64,000 nt of DNA from Actinomadura sp. WMMA1423 (GCF_006547145.1 NZ_CP041244.1:2790001-2854000); one strand, 5' to 3'; shown: positions 1 to 10,598, counted from the stretch's first letter. Notes: generated by a model not told the origin, from the sequence alone. A program made the numbers and translations.

Positions 1-1064
1 CGCTCGCCCAGGTGGAGAGGGACATCGCCGGCGGGGACGGCCCCCGGCGCTCGCGTGGCCTCGCCGCCGCTTCGAAACGCCTGCGGATAGGGGGCTCTGG
101 CCTCACCGTCGTCGCCGCGGCGGCCGCGGCGGCCGTAGCGGTGTCAGTCGGGGGGATGTTGCCGGAAGCCGGCCCGCGGCACTCGACCACCCCTCCCCCG
201 GACGCTCGGACGGTCCTGCTCGCGGCGGCGCACAGCGCCGACCGGCAGGAGGACACGATGCGCGGGTACTGGCACGACACGAGTGTCTCGCGCCTCTACT
301 ACCGGCTGCACGCGCCGACGGGCGACTACACCGTGGTCTGGACGCGGCGCTCCGAGGGCTGGACGCCGAGCAGCCCCACCGGGCGCGGCTGCGGCCGCAT
401 GCAGGACCTCGGCACGCGCCCCGCCGCCCCTGCCGACAGGGCGGCCTGGCGGCGCGCGGGCTCCCCCGGCGCCTTCGAGATCCCTGTCGACGGAAAAGGC
501 CGCGTACCGATGAGGCGCGAACTGGCGGCGGGCCCGCCCGCCACCACCTGCCAGCCGCTCCCGCCCGGCGGGGCGATCTTCTCGCTCGGCGAGAACATCA
601 CCATGAGGGGCCTGCGCGCGCTGCCCGCCGACCCGGACCGCCTGAGGCTGTTGCTGCTCAAGTCGTTCGGCAGTCCCGGCGCCGACACCGAACCGCTGAC
701 CAGGAAGAAGACCGGCGACTCCTGGATGTTCTCGGTCGCCCGCGACATCATCCTCTACATGCCGGTGACCCCCCGGGTCCGCGCGGCGGCCTTCCGGATG
801 ATCGCCGACCTGCCCACCGTCCGGACGATCGGCACGGTGCGGGACGCGGAGGGACGCCGGGGCACGGCGGTCGCGATCGACGAGGACACCCCCGACGGGG
901 TCCTGGAGCACCGCCTCATCATCGACCAGGCGTCCGGGACCGCCCTGGCCTACGAGCGGCTCGCGCTCGAACCCGCGGGCCGCAACGCCGGACGCGCACC
1001 CGGGTCGCTGATCAACTCGGTGGTGAACCTGGCCTCCGGATGGACCGACACCGCCCCGCGCTGA
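1..1064 (+). CDS. CU044_5270 family membrane-anchored protein, 5' end outside window
   Basis: The reading frame is open from the first bases of the window, so the true start probably lies upstream; the first in-window GTG is at 12. A single membrane segment (VVAAAAAAAVAVSVGGML, about residues 33-50 from that GTG) is followed by an external domain of about 290 residues. The overall pattern matches the actinobacterial CU044_5270 family, which usually sits beside an ECF sigma factor and may act as its membrane partner; the sigma gene would lie left of the window. No catalytic motif is seen. The family call is from memory of conserved patterns and the function is inferred. A strong hairpin follows 35 bp after the stop. 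Confidence 0.6.
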   Translation, partial: LAQVERDIAGGDGPRRSRGLAAASKRLRIGGSGLTVVAAAAAAAVAVSVGGMLPEAGPRHSTTPPPDARTVLLAAAHSADRQEDTMRGYWHDTSVSRLYYRLHAPTGDYTVVWTRRSEGWTPSSPTGRGCGRMQDLGTRPAAPADRAAWRRAGSPGAFEIPVDGKGRVPMRRELAAGPPATTCQPLPPGGAIFSLGENITMRGLRALPADPDRLRLLLLKSFGSPGADTEPLTRKKTGDSWMFSVARDIILYMPVTPRVRAAAFRMIADLPTVRTIGTVRDAEGRRGTAVAIDEDTPDGVLEHRLIIDQASGTALAYERLALEPAGRNAGRAPGSLINSVVNLASGWTDTAPR

Positions 1065-1098
1065 CGCGCCCTGCGCCGGCGCGCCCGGCGAGGACGCG

Positions 1099-1127
1099 GA
1101 CCCCGGAGCCGGTGCTCCGGGGTCTTT
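1099..1127 (+). terminator. Intrinsic terminator
   Basis: A perfect 11-bp stem (GACCCCGGAGC / GCTCCGGGGTC) with a CGGT loop is followed by TTT. It ends the CU044_5270-type gene and separates it from the methyltransferase-P450 pair. Confidence 0.8.
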
Positions 1128-1203
1128 CGGCGAAATGATCAAAATTGTCGGGCGTCCGCCCCTACAATCGGGCGATCGGGTACCCGGGCAGGGAGGTCCG
1201 TCC

Positions 1204-2013
1204 GTGAGCGGTGAGCACCATCCGGAATGGGTGATCGATCCCCACACTCCCAGCGTGGCCCGGATGTACGACTACTACCTCGGCGGCAAGGACAACTTCG
1301 CCGCGGACCGCGAGGCCGCCGACCAGGTGGTCGCCGCGATGCCGAACGTGCTGGAGTTCACCCGCGCCAACCGCCTGCTGCTGTCGCGGGCCGTCACGAT
1401 GATGGCCGAACGCGGCATCCGGCAGTTCCTCGACATCGGCTCCGGGCTGCCGACCCAGGAGAACGTGCACCAGGTGGCCCAGCGCGCCGCTCCCGGCTCC
1501 ACCGTCATCTACGTGGACAACGACCCGATCGTGCTCACGCACGCGCGGGCGCTGCTGGCCGACAACCCGCTGACGACGGTCATCCAGGCCGACTTACGCC
1601 TGCCGGAGAGCATCCTGGACGATCCCGAGGTCAAGGCCCGGATCGACTTCGACCGGCCGGTGGGGCTCCTGCTGCTGGCCATCCTGCACTTCGTCCCGGA
1701 CGAGGCGCGTCCGGCGGAGATCGTGGCGAGGCTCCGCGCGGCGCTGGCCCCCGGCAGCCACGTGGCCATCACGCACGGCCACGCCGGTGACATCTCCCCG
1801 CAGGTCGAGCGGCAGGTGAGGGGCGCGTACGGCAGGACCGGGGCCGGCGACATCGTCCCGCGCGGGATCGACGAGGTCATGACGTTCTTCGAGGGCACCG
1901 AGCTGGTCGGCCCCGGCCTGGTCCAGGTGGCCGACTGGCGGCCTGACGCCGAGCCGTCCGCGCCCGACATGTCCAGGCCCGGCTTCCTCGCCGGCGTCGG
2001 AAGGGTGATCTGA
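1204..2013 (+). CDS. SAM-dependent methyltransferase, DUF574 (Methyltransf_19) family
   Basis: This 269-residue protein has the family opening (PSVARMYDYYLGGKDNFAAD), then a SAM-binding FLDIGSGLPT motif near residue 80 and VIYVDNDPIV as the acidic strand-2 motif. The family is abundant in actinomycetes; substrates are mostly unknown. I chose GTG at 1204 because GGGAGG lies 8 bp upstream; an ATG at 1135 in the same frame has no such site and would add residues outside the family pattern. The stop overlaps the ATG of the next P450 by one base (TGATG), so the two are translationally coupled and may modify the same compound. Confidence 0.85.
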   Translation: MSGEHHPEWVIDPHTPSVARMYDYYLGGKDNFAADREAADQVVAAMPNVLEFTRANRLLLSRAVTMMAERGIRQFLDIGSGLPTQENVHQVAQRAAPGSTVIYVDNDPIVLTHARALLADNPLTTVIQADLRLPESILDDPEVKARIDFDRPVGLLLLAILHFVPDEARPAEIVARLRAALAPGSHVAITHGHAGDISPQVERQVRGAYGRTGAGDIVPRGIDEVMTFFEGTELVGPGLVQVADWRPDAEPSAPDMSRPGFLAGVGRVI

Positions 2014-3197
2014 TGCTGGCACTGGACCTGCTGTTCAGCCGGGCTTTCAGCGAGGACCCCTGCGCGGTCTACGCCGAGCTGCGGGAGTCCGGGCCCGTCC
2101 ATCCGATCGACTTCCCACCCGGCGCCACCGCCTTCCTCGTGGTCGACCACGAGCACGGCCGGGCGGCCCTGTCCGATCCGCGCCTGTCCAAGGACAGCTC
2201 CTACAGCACCGTGCCCGTGAACTCCGAGCTGTTCTTCGGCGGCACGATGCTCGCCATGGACCCGCCCGACCACACCCGGATGCGCGGGCTGGTGGCGAAG
2301 GCGTTCACCGGGCGGCGGGTCGAGCGGCTGCGCCCCCGCGTCCAGGAGATCGCGGACGGGCTGCTGGACGGCATCGCCGCCCGCGGCGAGGCCGACCTGA
2401 TCGAGGAGCTGGCCGTCCCGCTGCCGATCCAGGTCATCTGCGAGCTGCTCGGCGTGCCGGCGTCCGACCGGGCCCGGTTCCGCGAGTGGACGGCCGTGCT
2501 GACCGTGCCCGCACTGAGCGCCGAGGCCCGCGAGCGCCGCCGGGAGGCGGCCCGGGCGTTCAACGACTACCTGCTCCAGGTCATCGCCGAGCGGCGGGCC
2601 CGTCCCGAGGACGATCTGATCAGCGGACTGATCACGGCGCGCGACGGGGAGTCGGCCCTCACCGGGGCGGAGATGCTCGGGACGATCGCGCTGCTGCTCA
2701 TCGCCGGGCACGAGACCACGGTCAACCTCATCGGCAACGGGGTGCTGGCCCTCCTGCGGAACCCCGGCCAGCTCGAACTGCTCCGGACGCGGCCCGAGCT
2801 GCTGCCGTCCGCCGTCGAGGAGCTGCTGCGGTTCGACGGCCCGGTCGAGCGGGCGAGCCAGCGCATCGCCCTGGAGGACATGGAGATCGCCGGGACGCCG
2901 ATCCCCAAGGGCGCCTGGGTGCACGTCTCGCTCGGCGCCGCCGACCGCGATCCGGCGGTGTTCGAGAAACCCGACCGGCTGGACGTGACCCGCGCTCCCA
3001 AGGGCCATGTCGCCTTCGGCCACGGCCCGCACTTCTGCCTCGGGGCCCCGCTGGCCCGGCTGGAAGGCCAGATCGCCATCGGCGGCCTGCTGGAGCGGTT
3101 CCCCGATCTCGCCCTCGCAGTCCCGGCCGCCGAGCTGCGCCACCACCGCACGGGTTCGATCGTCCGGGGCCTGGTCTCCCTCCCCGTCCGGGTCTGA
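2013..3197 (+). CDS. Cytochrome P450 monooxygenase
   Basis: A complete 394-residue class I bacterial P450. Visible motifs are the I-helix oxygen-binding LLLIAGHETT, the K-helix ExxR in EELLR, and the heme-binding loop FGHGPHFCLG with the cysteine thiolate ligand. It needs ferredoxin and ferredoxin reductase from elsewhere, since none is encoded here. It is coupled to the upstream DUF574 methyltransferase, which suggests oxidation and methylation of one small molecule. The substrate cannot be deduced from sequence. Confidence 0.93.
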   Translation: MLALDLLFSRAFSEDPCAVYAELRESGPVHPIDFPPGATAFLVVDHEHGRAALSDPRLSKDSSYSTVPVNSELFFGGTMLAMDPPDHTRMRGLVAKAFTGRRVERLRPRVQEIADGLLDGIAARGEADLIEELAVPLPIQVICELLGVPASDRARFREWTAVLTVPALSAEARERRREAARAFNDYLLQVIAERRARPEDDLISGLITARDGESALTGAEMLGTIALLLIAGHETTVNLIGNGVLALLRNPGQLELLRTRPELLPSAVEELLRFDGPVERASQRIALEDMEIAGTPIPKGAWVHVSLGAADRDPAVFEKPDRLDVTRAPKGHVAFGHGPHFCLGAPLARLEGQIAIGGLLERFPDLALAVPAAELRHHRTGSIVRGLVSLPVRV

Positions 3198-3439
3198 CCG
3201 CCGCCGGGCCGCTGCCCGCGCGGCGGCCGGACGTGGCGGCCGGACGTGGCGGCCACGCCTCCGGCGCTCGACCACCATTTCCGAGCGCAGCCGCGCGATC
3301 TATGCTCGAAGCGTCGGCTGGACTGGGCGGGTGGCGGCATGGCGACGGCAGCGGCATGGCACGGCGGCGGGGGCGGCATGGTGACGCAACAGGGCGGTCT
3401 GCTCCGGCGCGCACCCGCGCCGGGGGCCCGCGGCGGCCG

Positions 3440-4339
3440 GTGAGCGCCGGGACGGCCGGGCGCCTGCTGCGCCGGCGGTGGTTCTGGCCGGTGGTCGCCG
3501 GCGCGGCGATCCTGCTGATCTCCGGGTTCGTGCTGGCCGAGCCCAGGGCGTCCGGCGACGGGGCCCTGCGGGTCATGACCTACAACCTGCGCGGCGTGAA
3601 CGACCCCCCGCCCCGCGACTGGAGGACGCGGCTGCCGCTGGTCAGGCGCCTACTGCGGGAGCACGACCCGGATCTTCTGGGGGTGCAGGAGGCGCGCTGG
3701 CACCAGGTGCGCGACCTCGTCCGGACGCTTCCGGAGTACGCCTGGATCGGCCTCGGCAGCCAGGGCGGCACCCGCGACCAGTTCCTCGCGATCTTCTACC
3801 GCAAGGAGCGGTTCGAGGTGCTGGACTTCGACCACTTCTGGCTCTCCGACACCCCCGCCGTGATCGGCTCGGCCACGTGGGGCAACCGCTACGTCCGGAT
3901 GGTGACGTGGGCGAAGTTCCGCGACCGCCGCACCGGCACGGTGTTCTACCAGGCCAACACCCACCTGGACAACATGTCGGCGGGCTCGCGGGAGAAGAGC
4001 GCCCGCCTGATCCTCGACCGCGTCCGCGGCTTCCAGGCGGGCGCGCCGGTCGTGCTCACCGGCGACTTCAACGACACGGCCGGGGCGTCCCCCGCGTACA
4101 CGATCCTCACCGGCCCGGACGCGTTCCGCGACACCTGGACGGCGGCCGACCGGCACGGACCGCAGTACCGCACCGAGAACCACTGGGAGCCGCCGGAACC
4201 GGGCGGCAGGCGGATTGACTGGATCCTGGTCCGGGGCCGGATCAGGACGGCGCGGGCCGAGATCGACCCCTACCGGGCCGGCGGGCTCTACCCGTCCGAC
4301 CACGACCCCGTGATCGCCCGGCTCGCCTTCCGGAGCTGA
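3440..4339 (+). CDS. Endonuclease/exonuclease/phosphatase (EEP) family protein, membrane-anchored or secreted
   Basis: About 299 residues. An N-terminal membrane segment (WFWPVVAGAAILLISGFVLA) is followed by a complete DNase I-like fold: VMTYNLRG, DLLGVQEAR (metal-binding Glu), NTHLDN, LTGDFND and a C-terminal SDHDPV. Members cleave phosphodiester or phosphomonoester bonds in nucleic acids, sphingolipids or inositol phosphates with Mg2+; this one should act outside the membrane. The frame is open far upstream, but that part is out-of-frame shadow of the P450. GTG at 3440 gives family length; ATG at 3356 is an alternative, and neither has a strong ribosome site. The substrate is unknown. Confidence 0.82.
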   Translation: MSAGTAGRLLRRRWFWPVVAGAAILLISGFVLAEPRASGDGALRVMTYNLRGVNDPPPRDWRTRLPLVRRLLREHDPDLLGVQEARWHQVRDLVRTLPEYAWIGLGSQGGTRDQFLAIFYRKERFEVLDFDHFWLSDTPAVIGSATWGNRYVRMVTWAKFRDRRTGTVFYQANTHLDNMSAGSREKSARLILDRVRGFQAGAPVVLTGDFNDTAGASPAYTILTGPDAFRDTWTAADRHGPQYRTENHWEPPEPGGRRIDWILVRGRIRTARAEIDPYRAGGLYPSDHDPVIARLAFRS

Positions 4340-4354
4340 CCCCGCCCCGGACGG

Positions 4355-4389
4355 CGAACGGCCGGGCCCGCGCGGGGCCCGGCCGTTCG
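4355..4389. terminator. Bidirectional terminator hairpin
   Basis: A perfect 15-bp inverted repeat (CGAACGGCCGGGCCC and its complement, loop GCGCG) lies between the convergent EEP and transporter genes. Confidence 0.8.
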
Positions 4390-4433
4390 GCCGTCTCAGC
4401 GGCCGCCGTCGGTGCGGCCGCGGGTTGTGCGGG

Positions 4434-5357
4434 TCAGGCGAGGCCGGACTTCTTCAGCCACTCCTCGGCGACCTTCTCCTGGTCGTCCTTGTCGATGGCG
4501 ACGCGCTTCATCATGTCGAGGAGGTCCTGGGTGGTGAGCTTGGCGGAGACGGCGTTCAGCGCCGCCTTGGCCTTCTCGTCCACCGCGGACTTGTTGACCA
4601 GCGGCGTGACGTTCTGCGCGGAGAAGACGTTCTCCGGGTCCTCCAGCACGACGAGCTTGTTCTGCTGGATCGTCGGGTCGGTGGTGAACAGGTCGGCGGC
4701 CTGGATCTTGTTCTCGGTGAGCAGCTTCACCAGGGTGGCCTGGGCGCCGGCGTCGAACGGCTGGAACTTCTTGAAGTCCAGGCCGTAGGTCTTCTTCAGG
4801 CCGACGAGGCCCTGCTGGCGCGTCTTGAACTCCGACGGCCCGGCGATCACGAGGTCCTTGGCGACCGGCTTGAGGTCGGCGATGGACTTCAGCTTGTACT
4901 TTGCGGCCGTCTGCGGGTTGACGGTCACGGAGTCCTTGTCCTCGGCCTTCGCCGAGTCCAGGATCTCCACGCTCGACGGCAGCTTGGACTTGAGGGCCGC
5001 GTTGATCTCGTCGGTGGTGGCGGCCGTGCTGGTCTTGTCGACCGAGGTGGTGAGCAGGGCGCCGTTGTACTCGGGCATCACGCTGATGCCGCCCTTGACG
5101 ACCTGGTCGTAGTAGATCTCGCGGGCGCCGATGTTGAACTTGCGGGTGACCTTGACGCCCTTGGCCTCCAGCGCCTGCGCGTAGAGCTCGCCGAGGAGGT
5201 TGCTCTCGGGGAAGTTCGCGCCGCCGACGGTGACGGTGCCGTTACCGCCGCCGCCGGAGAGCGGGTTGGAGTCGTCTCCGGAGTCGCCGCTGCCGCAGGC
5301 GGACAGCGAAAGGGCGGCCACGAGGCCGACGACCGCGCCCCTGATGATTTTCTTCAT
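4434..5357 (-). CDS. Osmoprotectant (glycine betaine/choline-type) ABC transporter substrate-binding lipoprotein
   Basis: A 307-residue OpuAC/ProX-type binding protein. It opens with a lipoprotein signal (MKKIIRGAVVGLVAALSLSAC), the Cys being the predicted lipidation site, followed by a Ser/Gly linker and the type II binding fold starting at VTVGGANFPES. It captures a quaternary ammonium compound for the permeases encoded just upstream. ATG at 5357 is preceded by GGAAGAG. It is the last gene of a four-gene minus-strand operon (ATPase, permease, permease, binding protein), 17 bp after the second permease. The exact ligand (betaine, choline, carnitine or ergothioneine-like) is not predictable here. 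Confidence 0.92.
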   Translation of the reverse strand: MKKIIRGAVVGLVAALSLSACGSGDSGDDSNPLSGGGGNGTVTVGGANFPESNLLGELYAQALEAKGVKVTRKFNIGAREIYYDQVVKGGISVMPEYNGALLTTSVDKTSTAATTDEINAALKSKLPSSVEILDSAKAEDKDSVTVNPQTAAKYKLKSIADLKPVAKDLVIAGPSEFKTRQQGLVGLKKTYGLDFKKFQPFDAGAQATLVKLLTENKIQAADLFTTDPTIQQNKLVVLEDPENVFSAQNVTPLVNKSAVDEKAKAALNAVSAKLTTQDLLDMMKRVAIDKDDQEKVAEEWLKKSGLA

Positions 5358-5374
5358 GTGCTCTTCCTTCGGTT

Positions 5375-6061
5375 TCAGGAGGATCGGGCGGAGCCGAGCA
5401 GGCCCGGTGAGACGAGGAGGCGGCGCAGCGCCGCGAAGGTGACCTGGACGATCAGCGCGAGCAGCACCACCAGGACGGTGCCCCCGACGACCAGCTGGTA
5501 GTCGTTGCGGGCCAGGCCGTCGATGATGTAGCGGCCGAGGCCGCCGAAGCCCGGGTAGGCGGCGATGGTGGCGGTGGCGACGACCTGGATCGCGGACGTG
5601 CGCAGCCCGAGCAGGATCAGGGGCAGCGCCATCGGCAGCTCGACCCGCCACAGTACGCCCCAGCCGGTCATGCCCATGCCGCTCGCCGCGTCCTTGGCGT
5701 CGGCGTCGACGCCGCGGATCCCCTCGAAGGTGTTGACGAGGATCGGCGGGACGGCGAGGGCCACCAGGGCGATCAGCACCGGCGTGATGCTGTACTCGAT
5801 CACCACGACGATCAGCACCAGGCCGAAGGTGGGGACGGCGCGGGCGACGTTGGCCAGGCTGATCGCGAGGAAGCCGCCGCGCCCGGTGTGCCCGACGAGC
5901 AGCCCGAGCGCGAGCCCGATGACCGCGGCGCACACCAGCGCCACGCCGCTGTAGTAGACGTGCTGGAGCAGGCGGTGCGGGATGCCGTCGCCGCCGTGCC
6001 ACTGGGAGGACGTGGTCAGCCACGTCCAGAACAGGTCGATCTGGTTCCACAGCTCGTTCAT
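5375..6061 (-). CDS. Osmoprotectant ABC transporter permease
   Basis: A 228-residue binding-protein-dependent permease with several membrane helices. The conserved cytoplasmic EAA-type loop (DAASGMGMTGWGVLWRVELP) contacts the ATPase. The ATG overlaps the stop of the preceding permease gene by four bases (ATGA). The two permeases are paralogues and probably form the heterodimeric channel. Confidence 0.92.
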   Translation of the reverse strand: MNELWNQIDLFWTWLTTSSQWHGGDGIPHRLLQHVYYSGVALVCAAVIGLALGLLVGHTGRGGFLAISLANVARAVPTFGLVLIVVVIEYSITPVLIALVALAVPPILVNTFEGIRGVDADAKDAASGMGMTGWGVLWRVELPMALPLILLGLRTSAIQVVATATIAAYPGFGGLGRYIIDGLARNDYQLVVGGTVLVVLLALIVQVTFAALRRLLVSPGLLGSARSS

Positions 6062-6704
6062 GAGGTCATCCGGGCTCGGGCCCACGGGGTGAGCAGGCGT
6101 TGGACGGTGACCAGGATCGCGTCCGTGACCAGGGCCAGCAGGACGATCAGGACGGTGGCGGCCACGATCTGCGTCTGGAACTGGAGCTGGTAGCCGCGGA
6201 TGATGTCGTAGCCGAGGCCGCCCTGGCCGATCAGCTGGCCGACGGCGACGAGGCTGATGGAGGAGACGGCGGCGACGCGCGTCCCGGCGATGACGATGGG
6301 CACGGCGATCGGCAGCTCCACCTGGAGGAGGCGACGCAGCGGGCCGAAGCCCATCGCGGTGGCCGCCTGCCGGACGGGCTCGGAAACCGACGCCAGCCCG
6401 TCCACCACGTTCGGGACGAGCACCGACAGGCTGTACAGGGTCAGCGGGATCATGACCGTGGCCGCCGTCAGGCCGGTGTACTGGATGAACACCATGAACA
6501 GCGCGAGCGACGGGATCGCGTAGAAGATGTTCGAGACCGTCAGCGCGGGCGGGTAGAGCCAGCCCCAGCGGCGGCACAGCATGCCGACCGGCAGCGAGAT
6601 GACCAGGCCGAACAGCACCGGCAGCAGCGCGAGCCGCAGGTGGATGAGGGCGTGCTCGGTCAGCGTGTCGGTGTGCTCGCCGATCCAGCCCCAGTCGATG
6701 TCCA

Positions 6705-6705
<1 letters not shown>
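6058..6705 (-). CDS. Osmoprotectant ABC transporter permease
   Basis: A 215-residue permease, the shorter partner of the gene at 5375-6061. It has repeated hydrophobic helices and the EAA-type loop around QAATAMGFGPLRRLLQVELP. Its ATG shares one base with the stop of the ATPase gene (TGATG), so the operon is translated as a coupled unit. Confidence 0.92.
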
Positions 6706-7865
<1,160 letters not shown>

Positions 7866-8027
7866 CGAATCACGTCCTCGCCGGGCGCCCCCCGTGGCGC
7901 CATGATCGATTTCGACCTACTACCCAACCGTAATCAATAGGTACCGTCATCTAAGTGTCCCAGCATGTCCGGAACATCGGGCAACCGAGCATATCTATCG
8001 GTAATGCAGGGAAAGTAGCGTGTCGGC
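7866..8027. promoter_or_regulatory. Divergent promoter region, transporter operon / lyase
   Basis: This 162-bp gap is clearly more AT-rich than the surrounding genes (for example 7910-7955 and 7988-8015), as expected for two divergent promoters. A near-perfect palindrome, ATGTCCGGAACAT, lies at 7965-7977. No regulator is known for it; an operator is only a suggestion. Confidence 0.45.
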
Positions 8028-9491
8028 GTGGAGAACAGCCGAATCGTTATCGATGGGACCTCGCTCACATGCGCGCAGGTCGCGCGTGCCGCCCGGGAGG
8101 ACGTGGCGGTCGCCGTCGCCCCCGCCGGCGTCGAGCGGGCGCGCGCCGCGTCTCAGGTCGTCCGCGAGATCACCGAGGCGCGGCCGGTGTACGGGCGGAC
8201 GACGGGGGTCGGCGCCAACCGCGTCGTGGACGTCGAGTGGGAGGACGCCGACGCCCACGGGCTGCGGCTGCTGCGCAGCCACGCGGCCGGGGCCGGGCCG
8301 CTGGTCGCGCCGGAGATCGTCCGGGCGATGCTGGCCGTCCGGCTGAACCAGATCGCGGCGGGCGGTTCGGGCGTGGACCCGGGCGCGCTGCAGGCTCTGG
8401 CGGACGTGCTCAACCTGGGCCTGCATCCCCCGGTGCCGGTGTACGGGGCGATCGGCACCGGCGACCTGACCGCGCTGGCCTCGACCGCGCTGTGCCTGCT
8501 CGGCGAGCGGGCGTGGCTGCCGGGCCCGGACGGCGGGCAGGAGCGCGGTCCCGGCTACCGGCTCCGCTCCGCCGACGCGCTGGCCTTCATCAGCTCCAAC
8601 GCGGCCACGCTCGGCGAGGCGGCGCTGGCGGTCGCCGACCTGCGGCAGGCGCTGCGCGCGTCGACGGTCGTCGCGGCGCTGTCGCACCTGGCCGTCCGCG
8701 GCTCGGAGGAGCCCTACGCCCAGCCGGTGCAGGACGCGTGCCCGCATCCGGGCCAGCAGCAGGCCGCGGCGGCGATGCGCGGACTGCTCGCCTTCGACCG
8801 GTCGGCCCCGACGCGCATCCAGGACCCGTACGGCTACCGGGCGTTCCCCCAGGTGCACGGTCCCGCGCTGGAGGCGGCCGGCTACGCCGAGGAGGTCGTC
8901 ACGCGGGAGATCAACGCCGCCGCCGAGAACCCGCTGGTGGACGTCCCCGGCCGGGCGGTCTGGCACAACGGCAACTTCCACACCGCCTACGTCGGGCTCG
9001 CCCTGGACGCGGCCCGCGCCGCCCTGTTCCAGACGATGGCGCTGGCCGCCGCCCGCCTCGGCACGCTCGCCGAGCCGTCGTTCACCGGCCTCTACCCGTT
9101 CCAGGGGGAGACGGAGGCCTCGTCCGGGATCATGATCCTGGAGTACGTGGCGCACTCGTGCCTGGCGGACGTGCGGCGGCTGGCGACCCCGGCGGCGCTC
9201 GGCAGCGCGGTGCTGTCGCGCGGCGTCGAGGAGCACGCGGGCTTCTCGACCCAGTCGGCGCGCGCGACGACCGACGCGGTGGCCGCCTACCTGCTCGGCC
9301 TCGGCTGCGAGCTGGTGGCGGCCGTCCGCGCGCTGCGGATGCAGGGGCGGGCGCCGTCCGGCGGGCCGCTGCGCTCGGCGTGGGACCTGGCGGGCGCCGT
9401 GCTCGACCCGCGGATCGAGGACCGCCCGCTGGACACCGACATCGCCGCCGCCGCCGACCTCCTCCCCCAGCTGGCCCGCCTCCACCCCTGA
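8028..9491 (+). CDS. Histidine/aromatic amino-acid ammonia-lyase family protein with altered MIO motif
   Basis: This 487-residue protein follows the HAL/PAL fold: the catalytic-Tyr loop YGRTTGVG (residues 55-62), the region that makes the MIO cofactor, QDPYGYR, ENPLVD and GNFHTAY. In canonical enzymes Ala-Ser-Gly cyclises to MIO. Here residues 143-145 read Gly-Thr-Gly (AIGTGDLTAL). A threonine could give a methylated MIO or no cofactor, so the protein may deaminate an amino acid slowly, have another role, or be inactive. It stands alone, with no hut genes nearby. The start is GTG 8028; the ribosome site is weak (GGGAAAG). Confidence 0.8.
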   Translation: MENSRIVIDGTSLTCAQVARAAREDVAVAVAPAGVERARAASQVVREITEARPVYGRTTGVGANRVVDVEWEDADAHGLRLLRSHAAGAGPLVAPEIVRAMLAVRLNQIAAGGSGVDPGALQALADVLNLGLHPPVPVYGAIGTGDLTALASTALCLLGERAWLPGPDGGQERGPGYRLRSADALAFISSNAATLGEAALAVADLRQALRASTVVAALSHLAVRGSEEPYAQPVQDACPHPGQQQAAAAMRGLLAFDRSAPTRIQDPYGYRAFPQVHGPALEAAGYAEEVVTREINAAAENPLVDVPGRAVWHNGNFHTAYVGLALDAARAALFQTMALAAARLGTLAEPSFTGLYPFQGETEASSGIMILEYVAHSCLADVRRLATPAALGSAVLSRGVEEHAGFSTQSARATTDAVAAYLLGLGCELVAAVRALRMQGRAPSGGPLRSAWDLAGAVLDPRIEDRPLDTDIAAAADLLPQLARLHP

Positions 9492-9584
9492 GCCCGGCCG
9501 GTGATCTCAGCCCGCCGGTGGACGCAGGCCGGTGGGCCCGGTCCCCGTGAGACCTCGGTACACCGGTGGCGCGGGCGCCGGTCG

Positions 9585-10598
9585 CTACCCGTCCGCCGGG
9601 GGTTCGCCGGTGGAGGCGCGGACGCGCAGGGACGGTTCGCGGACGACGCGGCGCTTGCGCGGCTTGCCGTCGATGACGTCCACGACGAGGCGGACGGCGG
9701 AGTGGACGATGCCGTCGATGTCCCACTCGACGCTGGTGAGCGGCGGGGTCAGCAGCGCCGACATCGGGTGGTTGTCGTAGCCGCAGACGGCGACGTCGCC
9801 GGGGACGGCGAGGCCCAGCTCGCGGGTGGCGGCGTAGACGCCGTAGGCGATGGAGTCGGCGAAGCAGAAGACGGCCGAGGGGCGGTCGGGGCCGCCGAGC
9901 ACCCGCAGCGCGACCTCGGTGGACTCGGGAAGGGACTGCGGCACGACCACCACGTCGACGCGCAGGCCCAGCCGCTCGGCCTCGGCGTTGACGTAGACGT
10001 CGGCGGGGCGGTCGGGGGTGCTTGCGAGGGTGGGGGTGAACACGGTGAGGCGCTGGTGCCCGAGCGCCCGCAGGTGCTCCAGCGCGAGCGTGACGCCCCG
10101 CCGGTTGTCGAACACGACCTCGCCCTGCGCCTGCCCGCCGTGCAGGACGTCGCCGATGGACACGACGGGGACCGCCGCCGCCAGCTCCGACCACAGCGCG
10201 GCCGACGGGTCGAGCGGCTGGACGATCAGGCCGTCCACCCGCTGGTCGCGCAGCCGCCGGGCGAGGGCCAGCTCCCGCTCGGGGTCGCCGCCGGCGTCCA
10301 CGATCAGGGCGTAGCGGCCGCGGGCGAGCAGCGCCCGGCCGATGCCGACGGCGAGGGACTGCTGCCAGTAGTCCTCGAGGGAGCCGCACAGCAGGCCGAC
10401 CTGGTCGGTGCGGCCGCTGGCCAGCGCCCGCGCGATCGGGTGGGCCTCGTAGCCCAGCTCCCGCGCCGCGGCGCGGACGCGCTCCTGCGTCTCCTCCGAG
10501 GTCTGGATGCCGCGCAGCGCGTACGACACGGCCGCGGGCGACAGCCCCGTCGCCTGCGCCACTTCGCGGATGGTCGCGCGCTTGCGCTTCTCCGACAT
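9585..10598 (-). CDS. LacI family transcriptional regulator
   Basis: A 337-residue repressor. The N-terminal LacI HTH (TIREVAQATGLSPAAVSYAL, residues 9-28) and hinge are followed by a periplasmic-binding-protein-like effector domain (VGLLCGSLEDYW to the C-terminus), which would bind a sugar or similar small ligand. The start is taken as ATG 10598 with GGAGGG directly before it; a GTG at 10673 is in frame but lies inside the triple operator and adds non-conserved residues. The regulator is divergent from the cysteine dioxygenase gene and probably controls itself through the operators at 10661-10698. Ligand and targets are unknown. Confidence 0.9.
   Translation of the reverse strand: MSEKRKRATIREVAQATGLSPAAVSYALRGIQTSEETQERVRAAARELGYEAHPIARALASGRTDQVGLLCGSLEDYWQQSLAVGIGRALLARGRYALIVDAGGDPERELALARRLRDQRVDGLIVQPLDPSAALWSELAAAVPVVSIGDVLHGGQAQGEVVFDNRRGVTLALEHLRALGHQRLTVFTPTLASTPDRPADVYVNAEAERLGLRVDVVVVPQSLPESTEVALRVLGGPDRPSAVFCFADSIAYGVYAATRELGLAVPGDVAVCGYDNHPMSALLTPPLTSVEWDIDGIVHSAVRLVVDVIDGKPRKRRVVREPSLRVRASTGEPPADG

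Noticed and set aside
2486..3439. N-terminal extension of the EEP protein over the P450 gene
   Set aside because: The extension is an Arg/Pro-rich shadow frame of the P450; a membrane anchor and family length start at 3440.
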